A stretch of DNA of 64,000 nucleotides from Beroe forskalii (taxonomy: Eukaryota > Ctenophora > Nuda > Beroida > Beroidae), in NCBI GenBank assembly GCA_011033025.1, contig WFMF01000578.1:35053-99052 (forward strand), read 5' to 3'. A program made the position numbers and the translations under genes. The notes under the pieces were generated by a model. The model was given only the letters and a program-made list of their open reading frames with translations, made no database searches and was not told the DNA's origin. Below are positions 1-10,718 of the stretch, piece by piece. The first letter of the stretch is position 1. Each line of letters begins with the position of its first letter.

Positions 1-118
1 ATCTTGTTTCACCTTCTGTAATCTGTTCGTCTATTACGGTATCAGGTTATTTATGTTTTTGTCTTTCGCATTATGTCATTTTTGTGTGTTCGTCTGTGTG
101 TTCGTCTGTTTCTTCGAC

Positions 119-692
119 TGTCCTCTCAGTTCACACTCACTCACCAGATAGTTCCCAGGAATTTGTCCTCTCAGTTCTCACTCACCAGATAGTGTTTCCC
201 AGGATGGTGTCCTCTCAGTTCTCACTCACCAGATAGTGTTTCCCAGGATGGTGTCCTCTCAGTTCTCACTCACCAGATAGTGTTTCCCAGGATGGTGTCC
301 TCTCAGTTCTCACTCACCAGATAGTGTTTCCCAGGATGGTGTCCTCTCAGTTCTCACTCACCAGATAGTGTTTCCCAGGATGGTGTCCTCTCAGTTCTCA
401 CTCACCAGATAGTGTTTCCCAGGATGGTGTCCTCTCAGTTCTCACTCACCAGATAGTGTTTTCCCAGGATGGTGTCCTCTCAGTTCTCACTCACCAGATA
501 GTGTTTCCCAGGATGGTGTCCTCTCAGTTCTCACTCACCAGATAGTGTTTCCCAGGATGGTGTCCTCTCAGTTCTCACTCACCAGATAGTGTTTCCAGGA
601 TGGTGTCCTCTCAGTTCTCACTCACCAGATAGTGTTTCCCAGGATGGTGTCCTCTCAGTTCTCACTCACCAGATAGTGTTTCCCAGGATGGT
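119..692. repeat. 44-bp minisatellite covering a 5' splice site
   Basis: About 13 tandem units with a 44-bp period, for example at 207 and 251, most nearly identical. Read on the minus strand each unit contains the last 21 bases of the 670-763 exon followed by the donor CTATCTG|GTGAGTGAG and about 14 more intron bases. The right end of the array is therefore the functional junction and the rest are copies of it running into the intron. The leftmost units (119-170) are diverged. Period and position are seen directly; that copies can act as donors is inference. Confidence 0.93.
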
Positions 693-763
693 GTAGGCGT
701 AGCACCACTCTGTCGCTGTTCCTTCTTCCGATATTCCCACAAACATGGGAGATGCCACTATTC
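670..763 (-). CDS. Internal coding exon of an unidentified minus-strand gene
   Basis: On the minus strand an acceptor (tgtatttcag) at 764-773 is followed by a 94-bp open exon ending at a strong donor (CTG|GTGAGTGAG) at 669. The open frame reads IVASPMFVGISEEGTATEWC and continues YAYTILGNTI. Its codon choice looks like coding sequence. I do not recognise the family. The next downstream exon would lie left of the window and I could not find the upstream one. The exon abuts the 44-bp minisatellite, which is built from its own 3' end. Exon call is fairly secure because both splice sites and the frame agree; the product is unknown. Confidence 0.6.
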
Positions 764-775
764 CTGAAATACACT

Positions 776-1119
776 GCTAATGCGCGTTTATCATTTGACC
801 AATCAGCATGACGTGCTGAGGTTATCCTGCTAGCTGATTGCCCTTACGAATAAACTAATATTTCGTTGTAGCTGTCGCTAAAAGTCAATTTCTTTCCCAT
901 ATTTATTGGAAATATTTAAAATTGAAATAAATGCTACATAACTCCTTGGAAAGGTGTTTACGAAAGTAATCCGGTTCTAATGGAACTCTCACAAGTTTAG
1001 TGTTCATTTAGCCAGCAATTCTAGTGGCTGCTCGAATGAACATTATTTTTTATTTCGAAGGTTTTACTTCTATTCCAACAGCAGTAACAGCCAATGACAG
1101 GAATCGAAGGATTCAAGTA
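776..1119. other. No gene seen
   Basis: AT-rich intergenic or intronic sequence between the 670-763 exon and a SINE. I see no convincing exon or repeat in it. Confidence 0.5.
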
Positions 1120-1360
1120 ATCAAGCCGGTGACGGTTAAGGAAGTGTAATCCATACTGTCGTTCGAGACTTCGCTGCAATGGGCAGTCTTTGATTTAACC
1201 TCCCGCACAGTTTCCTGTACGCTCGGCTGAGTGAACCGTGTGGCTGCTTAGGTGCGAGTTCTCACCCTTAGCACGGTAGGCAAGGCCGGGAATCGAACCA
1301 CCAACCTCGCGATTGAAAGTCAGACGCCCTAACCACTGCGCTACCTGGCGGCACTTCATG
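1120..1360 (-). mobile_element. tRNA-derived SINE (copy 1)
   Basis: Reading the minus strand from 1360, a tRNA-like head carries an A box (TAGCGCAGTGG, 1333-1343) and a perfect B box (GGTTCGATTCC, 1289-1299). A non-tRNA body follows that contains GCTAAGGGTGAGA and AGTATGGATTACACTTCC. The same two body motifs occur in the element at 40463-40620, which has a different tRNA head. The paired RNA polymerase III promoter boxes and the shared tail mark a SINE family rather than a tRNA gene. The exact ends and target-site duplication were not resolved. Confidence 0.75.
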
Positions 1361-1669
1361 ACCATCCCAATTTACCTAATCCTCTAAGAAGACCCACGAA
1401 GGCACCAAGGATGTCTCGTAGCGCTACATTCATGATAAACACATTCTGAAACGATGAGATCCGGTATTCATTTTCAGTTTTCAAGAAAGTGGGAAGTCGT
1501 GCCCGAAATCACTCGATTTGCTTCGTTATAATACACCCACAGCATAAAAGACCCTAATCATTGCTATAATGTGTTCCAATTATCGCACTCAATTAGCCTC
1601 TAAAACACATTATTAAACACAATATCCGCTTCTCAATAACGAACGTTCCTTTCGACTAACCTGGCACAG

Positions 1670-1861
1670 AGGCAGCTTAACGTGGAAAATGAGACAGTAG
1701 AATGTGACGCTGCTCAGGAAGAGACCAATGATGCTGATTACTGTGAGGAACGAGCCCTGAAACGCATTTCACAGGTCAAAAAACCCTACAAACGGCTTGC
1801 AGTGAGCAATCTCATTAACACCGGCCGAACTATTTGTGGGACCTTGTCGGAATCTAAGTAG
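1670..1861 (+). CDS. Probable 3'-terminal exon of an unidentified gene
   Basis: An acceptor-like stretch (ctaacctggcacag) with a possible branch-point motif precedes a 64-codon open frame ending in TAG at 1859-1861. It reads RQLNVENETVECDAAQEE and, further on, KRISQVKKPYKRLAVSN and GRTICGTLSESK. It is acidic at first, then basic. Codon use looks like coding sequence rather than random AT-rich DNA. I do not recognise the family, and no upstream exon was found. It could be a chance open frame, so confidence is low. Confidence 0.35.
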   Translation, partial: RQLNVENETVECDAAQEETNDADYCEERALKRISQVKKPYKRLAVSNLINTGRTICGTLSESK

Positions 1862-4100
1862 AACTTACAGTAACTTAGTAAGGGATGTATCTGCCAATCC
1901 AATAATTTGAAAAACAAGATTCACCGTCAGGCCGGTTCGGCCTGCACTCACATTAACAATCTGGAAGATGCAGGTGTCAGCAGTGCCGTTCTGTTGGCAT
2001 CCACTCTCCCCAATGTTATACATCCTTTGCTCAAATTTGATTGTAAGAAGTTTTCAGGATACGTCATGTTTTTCTTCTATAATTCAACACTATTGCATTC
2101 CTTGTCAAATTTTCGAACTCTCTGATATTATGGTCGAGACTAGAGTTGGTCACTGACAGATACCTCAGACTTTAACTATCAAGTCTTGTATCATCCAGCG
2201 TTCTAACTATCTAGCCTTTTGGACTTTGGGAGACAGTCAGATCTTCCAATCATGAATTTCCATAGCGATCTCATTGGCCCTGGTGTTCTGCGATCTTGTT
2301 TAATTGTTTTTAAATGTTATATTTAAACTTCCAGACGCAGCATTATCAGGGAAATGGGGTTATGTAATGCTTCCTACAAGAATGTATTAGATAAACTGAT
2401 AGACAACGGTAGACAACGATATTTATGAAAGATAAGATAAGCACTGCTTGAGCACGTGGCAGCTTGACGTCACGGCTTAATTTCATTGATTGCTCATGAG
2501 CCATGAGGAGCCACTTTGAGAGGTGTCTTAACATCCACATCAGCGGTTAATAATGCCACATTAGTCCCTGGTTTTGATTATATGAATGCGCGAGTGAATC
2601 ATGAGCACCTACGAGGAACATGCTAAATGCTCGTGTTGGGTGAGTTATCTGGTCATACCCATGCCATGGTCCCCTCAAAATAAATTAAACTTAAACTGCA
2701 GGTCTAGGTTAACGGGTTAACGGGTTGACTGACAGCCAACAATAAATACTATGAATTAGAGCAATTTTCACAGATAACATTTTACGTATTATATATTACC
2801 AATTAACCTAGTGGAACTCTAGACTCTTATTAAGTTTCGCGTATTTGAAAATTTGAAATTGGCGCTTTGCTCGGTCAATCCATTGCCTGTCAAGTGATCT
2901 TCCTTGGGAACAACGTCAAATAAACCAATCAGACGGCTAATAAATCTGATATTCCGAACGTCAGATTGACAGATTCAACCGTGATGTAGGTCAATTTGGC
3001 ATCGTGTAATCTAGTGGAACTCTTACGAAACATAGTGCTGTTTAGATTCCAAGAAACCGCTATTAGTTTCCCCATTGAGTTCTAGAGGCTCGAAAAATAG
3101 TGATTGGATTGGTTTAGATGTTAAGCCTTTATCTATTATTGACTGAAACGACAACATCAAAGCAAATTATAATCAAATATCGATCATTCAAAACAGAGAA
3201 ACCCCATTTTTTCATCATGGGGTACTGAATTCTATCAGTGCACTTAGGACCGCAGAGTATCATTAATTTATTAATCATGTGACTAAATCCACCTTATTTG
3301 CACTGTCATTATAATATGTGCCATGTGATTATGTGAATTCTGTGGTAATGAAAAGTCGACACATAAACCCCTTCTTATCTTAGATATTGGCTCAATGCCC
3401 CTTATCATAAAGTTATAATGCCCCAGCGACTGCGATATAATTATTCCCTTGTTGGCGTGACATAGGTAACTTGATGAACCTGTTTTGTTTATGTTTTGTA
3501 TACGCTAAATCAAGGCAAGACTCGGACTAGAGATCGAACAACCCGTGCCCGGAGACACGGGAGTCGGGACCAAGAAAGTTCCGGACTCAGATGAGAGCTA
3601 TTCCCGACCCAGCACCCCGTGCCCGCCGACAGTGCCCCGACCCCTGCATTGGAGTATAGCTACGGGTGGTACCTGAAATGGCACATGGATTAAACATCAA
3701 TGGTTCTCATTTCGGTCGTTTGTTCAGAGTTACTGACGGACAGAGACTTTGGTTCCGTACCTCCACTGAAAGGCTAACACTTGAATTATACAAACAGGCA
3801 TCGCTGTACCCTCAGTACCCTCTTATGATCCTCACTTCCTTACTTCCTTACATCGTTAGGCCGAACTATAACATACTATTTCTTTTAATTTCACAAATGC
3901 TGCGAATTCTAGAGAGGAACGTCTACCCCAATAATGGGCAGTTTAGTTATGAGCATCTCCTTGACCCCTTGTGTAGTGTTACATCCCCTCTCGCTCCCTT
4001 TGACAAGCACGACAAATCACGTGTACAACCACTCAGTTCTTCGGTTGACTGAAATAGAACGGACTAGCCGTCTATCATGCAATAAAGCTCACCTATTCTG
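1862..4100. other. No gene seen
   Basis: About 2.2 kb of mostly AT-rich sequence. A GC-richer patch at 3530-3660 keeps a short frame open (PGDTGVGTKKVPDSDESYS) and a 128-codon open frame runs 3666-4052. Neither shows a recognisable motif or clean splice sites. The patch could belong to the N-terminal stalk of the sulfotransferase that follows, but I cannot support that. Confidence 0.45.
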
Positions 4101-4991
4101 ATGCGCCGTTACCTCACTTCTCAATGTGAGACGTTGCTGCTTGCCGAAGGGGCACTGCAGGGTCGGGTGGAAGAGCCACGCAAGATCATACATTCGCAGT
4201 AAGTAGGACCCTACAGAATAGGGGCCCAGAGAAGCAAGGTCATATCGCCAAACTTCAGTTTCGCTGTCGTTCGCAACCCATGGACCAGGCTCGTCTCTGC
4301 GTATGAGGATAAGCTGGGCCCTGGCGGCCCCAAAATACCTCCTTCAGCCGAGGAATTCGTCAGGAAACTTACGAGACAAAATGCAAGCACTAGCGAGGAC
4401 GGCATAACGTTCGAGGAATATCTCCAGTTTCTCATCTCATCCAGAGGCTCCTGGAATTTGCACTTCCGACCACAGACTCACACCCTAAATTTGACTTTTA
4501 CCTGTTACTGAAGGCAACCCAGCTCAACCCTTTTCAAACTCTGACTTTCTTGACTGACTCATGGTACGTGGACAGGGAGAGTAAATCTACTTTTCAGTGC
4601 TTTGGACAGAAATTTAGTTGACTCAAACTGTAGTGTGCAGTAGTAAAGGCGGCTTGTCTGGCCTAACACCCGGACCCCCATTGCTCAGTGAAGTTCATCA
4701 AGCCACTGTCACTGAAATGTTGTTCCCACTAAATCCAGAGCACATCGAGGGTACCAGTGACATCCCTGCCGTCGCTATTAGTGGTGTCCCGTGGCCCCTG
4801 TGCTGGCAGTGCTCAACAGAGTACTGTCCCCCATACTCCCGAGTATGGGGAACTTACAATACAATACAATACAAAAGATGGCCCCAAATATTATCGACGA
4901 TATTTACAAACTCTTCAAGCCCGATTTCATGCTCATGAACTATACCAATTTCACAGTCTATCCAAACTTCCCGATGCCTAGTGCTTTATAA
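4101..4991 (+). CDS. Carbohydrate sulfotransferase (CHST/HNK1-ST family), partial or decayed
   Basis: Golgi enzymes of this family move sulfate from PAPS onto glycans. Three pieces are visible. (1) 4101-4198 encodes ETLLLAEGALQGRVEEPRK and ends at a donor (CA|GTAAGT). (2) After a 60-bp intron, 4259-4508 begins FAVVRNPWTRLVSAYEDK, the 3'-phosphate-binding motif (RxPxxRxxSxY), then GITFEEYLQFLISS and LHFRPQ, which match the middle of the domain. (3) 4878-4991 encodes NIIDDIYKLFKPDFMLMNY, the typical C-terminus. Piece 2 runs into a stop at 4509 without an obvious donor, and the cysteines usually found just after FRPQ are absent. No N-terminal transmembrane exon was found. It may be a pseudogene, or exons between 4510 and 4877 may have escaped me. 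Family call is secure; intactness is not. Confidence 0.62.
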
Positions 4992-6546
4992 AACCTAGCC
5001 TTATATTGTATCATTCAATGAAATTTAATTTCGCTCTCCCCTGATAGCCAATATGTTTTCACAAACGACATTATTTAATTATTATTAAAGAAGGTGGTAA
5101 AGAAGAGTTATCAAGGGAGATATTATGCACCTATCGTTACCATACATCATATCTCAAGTCTTCTGGTCAAGGGTTGTGTCAATAACCCAATTATTATTAA
5201 CTTTTCTCTCTATGGAAGGAAATTAGGAGTTTTTCTGGTGGTCTTTAATTTTTATTCGACAAGATTGAAATATCGTAAATCAAAATATGTACTATACCTA
5301 CATGTACTTTGGAATCGGGAAATGCCAAAATTGTCACTTTGAAAGCGAGATATAACAAGTCAGTTGAAAACGATCAATAAAAGCATAAACTTAAAAGGAA
5401 GTAAATAGCACACTTTTCTGTTATTAAATACTCCGAGAAATTAATCAGTTCCGCAAAAAACATGGATAAAGAAAAATTAATTGAAGTATCAAGTTACGAA
5501 GTTCCTATTGTTCATTTTCCGTGAACAATGAATTTTTGTGGAATGTGGATATGTGTGTTCCTATAGGCAATTAGGATGAATATTATATCATTATATGGGA
5601 CATGTATCCCTTTTTTCATGGAATTGGGGACCTGCACAGTGCACCTTTAAACTTACTACGTAACGCACGAGTTTATGGTTTTTTCACTTAACTAACTATA
5701 CGGACATGGTTGATCCGTTGATCATATTACACCAACTCTGTTCTGAAGTATGCAGATAAAAATACTACATTCGATGCGATAAAAGGAAGCATAGCATTTA
5801 ATAACCTCCAATTGAGCCACTGCATTTTTCTGGATACGATAATACAGAAGATTCAAAATTTAAAATTCTTCTATCTTGAGCTCGGTCGCTCTGGAAACTC
5901 GTGTGGTTGCTATGGAGTCAAAGCAACCTAAAAATCTAAGAATCCATTTGCGGCTGGTGATAATTACAGAAATTCTTACAGAACTGAAAAATTTATCGAA
6001 TTTCATGAATTATCGAGAAAGTAAATGGGGTCATGAAACCACCAATCTGTAACATTCATTCCTTACTACTAGAACAAAAGATAAAGAACTGGATTTTAAT
6101 GATGACAGAGGAAACTTATAAGACTACCTTGCTCCTCAATTAACACAAACTAACAAAACATATCAAATACTAACCAAGCGACTGGCACCTGTTTCATGAC
6201 AGATAATTATCTATAATTAGATAGTAATTACTGAGCTTCTAGCAACAATGGTCGTAACTCACAGTGACAACTTGTCCGTCGTTCGTAACTTAACCAAACA
6301 TAATGGTATTGTTAGAAGTGATAATTATTTCTACATGGGTGTGTTATAATTATTTCTATGCTCCTTGGACACCGCAATGTTGCACAAAGACACCAGTTAC
6401 TTTGTTATTAGATCGTGTCAACTCATCATGTCTGTCATCCATAATTATTGAGTGATTAGGGATCCTTTTGAAGTTGTTAAATCAGTGTTAACTTATTAAT
6501 CTAAATTCTCAAGTCACAGATCAAAATATGAATCAAAAACTGAGTA
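4992..6546. other. No gene seen
   Basis: AT-rich intergenic sequence. Only short open frames without motifs or supporting splice sites are present. Confidence 0.55.
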
Positions 6547-7329
6547 CCTTAGTGGTAGAAATTATGATGCGTACTAATTATGATTATTTTCGCAAAATGA
6601 TCATAATTAGTACGCATCATAATTTCTACACACCATAATTTCTACAGATCATAATTTGTACTTTCTCAAAATTCGACCATTATTTAGACTTTGAGAAAAC
6701 ATGTTGAAACAACCAGTATGACCATGTTGCCCAAAAATTATGGTTGGCTCCAAGGCCCTTTTCACATCTTTGGAATACAACTTCAATCAGCAAATTTTCA
6801 AAAGCAAAGACTAGGGTGCTATCATATCATGGAGTTGCCATAAATTACGGAGTTTCACTCAACTTAGTTGATACCAATAATCAAGGCCCTAACCTCCAAA
6901 TAAGCTACCTTACTACCAGACCTTATCAAAAACCAAATTTACATTTGATCCAAAATGAAAACACAGACAACATAAATCGAAAAATAATCTGTGAATGTGC
7001 AGGCATGCCGCATGATATTCACATAACATTAACTTCCCAATCACCATGATGTTGAAAGTTAGAGCACAATTATGGATGTTAAATCATGCCAAAAGAAATG
7101 ATTTTGTCAGAAAATAGCTTATTTTATGATTTTTGACCAAATTTCGGAGGACTCTGGACAATTTTGGTTCAAAGGGCCGGGTAAAATGGTTAAAAAATAA
7201 TGAAACTTCATTCCACTGGTTGTTCGCCGAAAAGGTTTGTTTTTATCCCAAAATTTTTTCATCATAATTAGTACCGATCATAATTTCATTCGTCATAATA
7301 AGTACACATCATAATTTCTACCACTAAGG
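6547..7329. mobile_element. Small non-autonomous DNA transposon (MITE-like) with TA target site
   Basis: The ends are inverted: CCTTAGTGGTAGAAATTATG at 6547 matches the reverse complement of the right end at 7310-7329, and similarity continues about 40 bp inward. TA flanks both sides (6545-6546 and 7330-7331), as for Tc1/mariner-type insertions. The element is 783 bp. A 101-codon open frame at 6744-7049 has no transposase motifs. The left end also holds a separate perfect hairpin (6555-6629). Superfamily assignment from the TA duplication alone is tentative. Confidence 0.75.
6555..6629. repeat. Perfect 30-bp hairpin at transposon left end
   Basis: Arms 6555-6584 and 6600-6629 are exact reverse complements (starting GTAGAAATTATGATGCGTAC), separated by a 15-base loop TATTTTCGCAAAATG. 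The left arm overlaps the terminal inverted repeat, so the end of the element is a subterminal duplication in inverted orientation. Confidence 0.92.
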
Positions 7330-7712
7330 TATGTGAGCAATTACTAGTAAATCTCATTATGTATCAGCTATGATGAGAAATCAAACAAAGCCAACAATCC
7401 TCGGACCAGATAGTTGTACGAGGATACATAATATCACTATTTCAGTGCATATTTTCAGGACATTATGTTAATTATGTAATTATGCGAAAGATAAATCAGT
7501 CATCGTTGCGTTCCAACAATAATCCAAAAATAATTATAATTTATTACAGTATTACCAAGATCGACCTGATATAATACATTTATCTTGTGAAATTGATTTA
7601 AATTATCATCTTACAACCCTACGGGGTTTAACAACTAGTTCCAAAGTTTTGCTACTTTTGTTTCGTATTATCCTGATACTATCTTATCTTACTATATATA
7701 ATGCGTGTTGTT

Positions 7713-8054
<342 letters not shown>

Positions 8055-8144
8055 TGGCTGGCGATTCGTTTTCAAGTAGGCAACGAAACTCTTTTTTCAT
8101 CGTGTTGCAAAAACTTTATAATGAATCAGATAAATTATGAAAGA

Positions 8145-8470
8145 TTTTTTCGGCCACCCTGAGGGGCGTGGGGGGCCACGCCCTTTTTTTCGCAAAAATT
8201 AAACTTTCGAATTTTTTCAAAATTCCTTCGCCATTGAGTTGTTTATGATGAATGAAAATTTTGAGAATTTTGTCCGAATTATTGGGTCACCCTGAGGGGT
8301 GTGGGGGGCCACGCCCTTTTTTTCGCAAAAATTAAACATTCGAATTTTTTCAAAATTCCTTCGTCATTGAGATGCTTATGATGAGTAAAGGTTTTGAGAA
8401 TTTTGTCGGCAATATTGGGTTACCGTTGGGGGCATGGGAAGCTTTTTTCGCAGAAATTAAAGTTTCGATT
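8145..8470. repeat. Tandemly duplicated ~134-bp segment
   Basis: A segment beginning CACCCTGAGGGG and containing a GC-rich inverted motif (GGCGTGGGGGGCCACGCC) followed by TTTTTTTCGCAAAAATTAAA is present at about 8154-8285 and 8288-8420, with a weaker third copy to 8470. No coding potential is seen. Confidence 0.85.
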
Positions 8471-10004
8471 TTCCGCTCCTGCACAATCATCATTCAAAAG
8501 TAATTTTAACTGCAAACTCGCACGGTCAAATCACTGTCAAAGGGACATGTGGCCGTTAGCTCATGCGACTGCCCTCATTCGCCGTCCGTAGGACGGGAAC
8601 CGACTAGTATTACTAACAACTATATTATGTCAATGTTATTATGTTCCATTGTGTAGATTGATCAGATTGTAGTACTTCTGTTATCGTGTGTTATCATGAC
8701 GGTGTAAACTGTAGCTTCTCTCTCCATTGCAAACGTGGGTTCATGAACGCTGAAAATTTCTACTATTTGCTTTGTTTTAGCTTTTCAGACTTTAAGAATT
8801 GCCGTGCAGTGCGCAATCACCTCTTATCGTGCTGTGAACGAGGACTGTGCAGTGTGCAATTTTCTGACCCCACGATTCAAATTTCAGTTCATAAAATTTG
8901 AGCGCATGTCCAGATCCTCGAAAACATAAGTTTGAAACATTCACCCAATCTTTGTCTCTCATATTTCAGTACTTGATAATTTCACATCTATGATGAATTT
9001 ATCAATAAATTGCTATTGCCGAATGCTGAGTCTAGATTCATAGCACTCTTACTTCTCATTGGTCGATATCACAGAAATTTTAATCAAAGCATACGACATT
9101 TTAATCTTGGAAGTTCTTCTTTATAACGTAGAATTGAATTTGTAAAATATCTTGATCCATTTTATTTGACCATTTAATGACTCTCGTATTTATCTCTAAC
9201 CACTGACATTCTAAATATCCCTCTTATCGTATTTAATAAAAATCTAAAGACTTCCAATCCTGAATGATAGTTGGGCTGCAGTACGTAATTTCCAAGAAAT
9301 TTCTCCTTGAATTTAAATATTTTTCTACCAAATTTAGGAGCAGATATCTAGACGTCACCCACGAATTGCTAGCAGCGGGTAACTGAAACTTTATACAGAA
9401 GGGAGTGCATATAAGCCCATTGAACTGCAAACAAACACTAGCAAAACAAAAATATGCCCGCAAAATGCACTGAGTACTATAATTTGTTATTTGATTCACT
9501 TTTAGTTCGGAACATGAATAATTTAGATAAAATTGGCCTTAGAAAATTGGCCATAAAAGTGACTGTTATTTTGCTATTTTGGGATACAAGATGTACTACC
9601 GCAGTTGGCATATTTACAAAATATATCGAGATATTGAACAATTGAGGTTCACAAATTAAAAAAGATAAATTATCCACAACAGAAAAGTACAGGTGCACGG
9701 TAACATAGTAAGATAGTAATTAGAACGGTTATGGATTTCAGCAGTACTGAATAAACTTTTAAAATGATACAGCGAAGGTAAGAAGGTATCCAGAGGTATC
9801 ATGCACCGAGTGTCCCTAATAAGTTAATTAGGCAACAGATGATCAGCAACATTCATGGGAAGTAAGCGAACAGATGGGAATGATTATGATTATAATTAGA
9901 AGGTAGGTGTCATCTTACATACAGCCCTGCTTAATGATCGACATGGGGAATGATTCTTTGCGGCTCATTGCCTGGCTGAAACTTTGTGCAGGTCATCATG
10001 TAGG
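8471..10004. other. No gene seen
   Basis: AT-rich sequence with short open frames only. No exons matching the missing 5' part of WDR82 were recognised here. Confidence 0.5.
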
Positions 10005-10295
10005 CACTTGTACATTAACCCTCCCATTTACCCACTATTTACCCTCCAATCTTTTTCAACAACCCTCTTATAATTACCCATTATTTACCCTCCAATATCC
10101 GTACATTAACCCTCCCATATTTACCCATTATTTACCCTCCAATCTCCGTCCATTAACCCACTTTTTGCCCTCCAATTTCCGTACATTAACCCTCCCATTC
10201 ACCCACTAGTTACCCTCCGATTACCGTACATTATTAACCCTCCCATTTACCCACTATTTACCCACTATTTACCCTACATTATTAACCCTCCGTCA
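10005..10295. repeat. Pyrimidine-rich minisatellite abutting the WDR82 acceptor
   Basis: Irregular tandem units built from CATTAACCCTCCCATTTACC and ACTATTTACCCTCCAATCTC, about 30-45 bp long and strongly C/T-biased on the plus strand. The array runs directly into the polypyrimidine tract and acceptor (cacctctccag) of the WDR82 penultimate exon at 10305. It resembles telomeric TAACCC only superficially. Confidence 0.85.
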
Positions 10296-10304
10296 CCTCT
10301 CCAG

Positions 10305-10718
10305 GCTCCCAGGACGGTCACCTCCACGTTTGGTCGGTAAAGTCGGGTAACAAGATAGCTGTGTTGGAAGGAAACCACCCCAACCCTATCACATGCGTGG
10401 CTTTCAACCCTAAATACATGATGATAGCCTCAGCTTGCAACAACGCCGTGAGTACATGCGTTAAATCTGGAACTGTGTCAAGATTAATTGATTCTTTCGA
10501 AGTTGTGGGATCAACTGAAGTCTGGTTGTTTATTGAAATAAAGAATCAGTGTCCCCCCTTTTCTTTAAAATGTGTGTTTTTCAGTGAAAATGACATGTAG
10601 AAATATCCCCAAGATGACGGCATTTTATTTTGTTTTGAACTTTATTCTGTTACTCCGCTTCCTAATCCGCTGTGTTTTTCAGGCATTCTGGATCCCTAAC
10701 CTAGAGGAGCTACAGTAA
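10305..10718 (+). CDS. WDR82: WDR82 (Swd2) C-terminal two exons
   Basis: WDR82 is a WD40 beta-propeller subunit of SET1 histone H3K4 methyltransferase complexes and of PNUTS/PP1 termination complexes. Exon 10305-10447 (acceptor ctctccag, donor GCC|GTGAGT) encodes [20 protein letters not shown] then [20 protein letters not shown]. Exon 10683-10718 (acceptor tttttcag) encodes [11 protein letters not shown] and a TAA stop. This matches the end of WDR82, where the last WD repeat (DGxxHVW, ITCxxFNPKxM, SAC) is followed by a short AFWxP tail. Frames and phases join cleanly. The upstream propeller exons are not recognised in the preceding 10 kb. This is either the end of a gene with a very long intron or a duplicated 3' fragment. 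Confidence 0.82.

Noticed and set aside
1280-1360. Genuine tRNA gene
   Set aside because: A and B boxes are present but the head is followed by a body shared with another locus that has a different head; this fits a SINE.
3666-4052. 128-codon open frame
   Set aside because: No domain, no splice sites linking it to the sulfotransferase pieces, unremarkable composition.
6744-7049. 101-codon open frame as a transposase
   Set aside because: Too short and without catalytic motifs; lies inside a non-autonomous element.
10005-10295. Interstitial telomere repeat (TAACCC-like)
   Set aside because: Units are irregular and 30-45 bp long with ATTTACCCACTATTT blocks, not short uniform telomere repeats.
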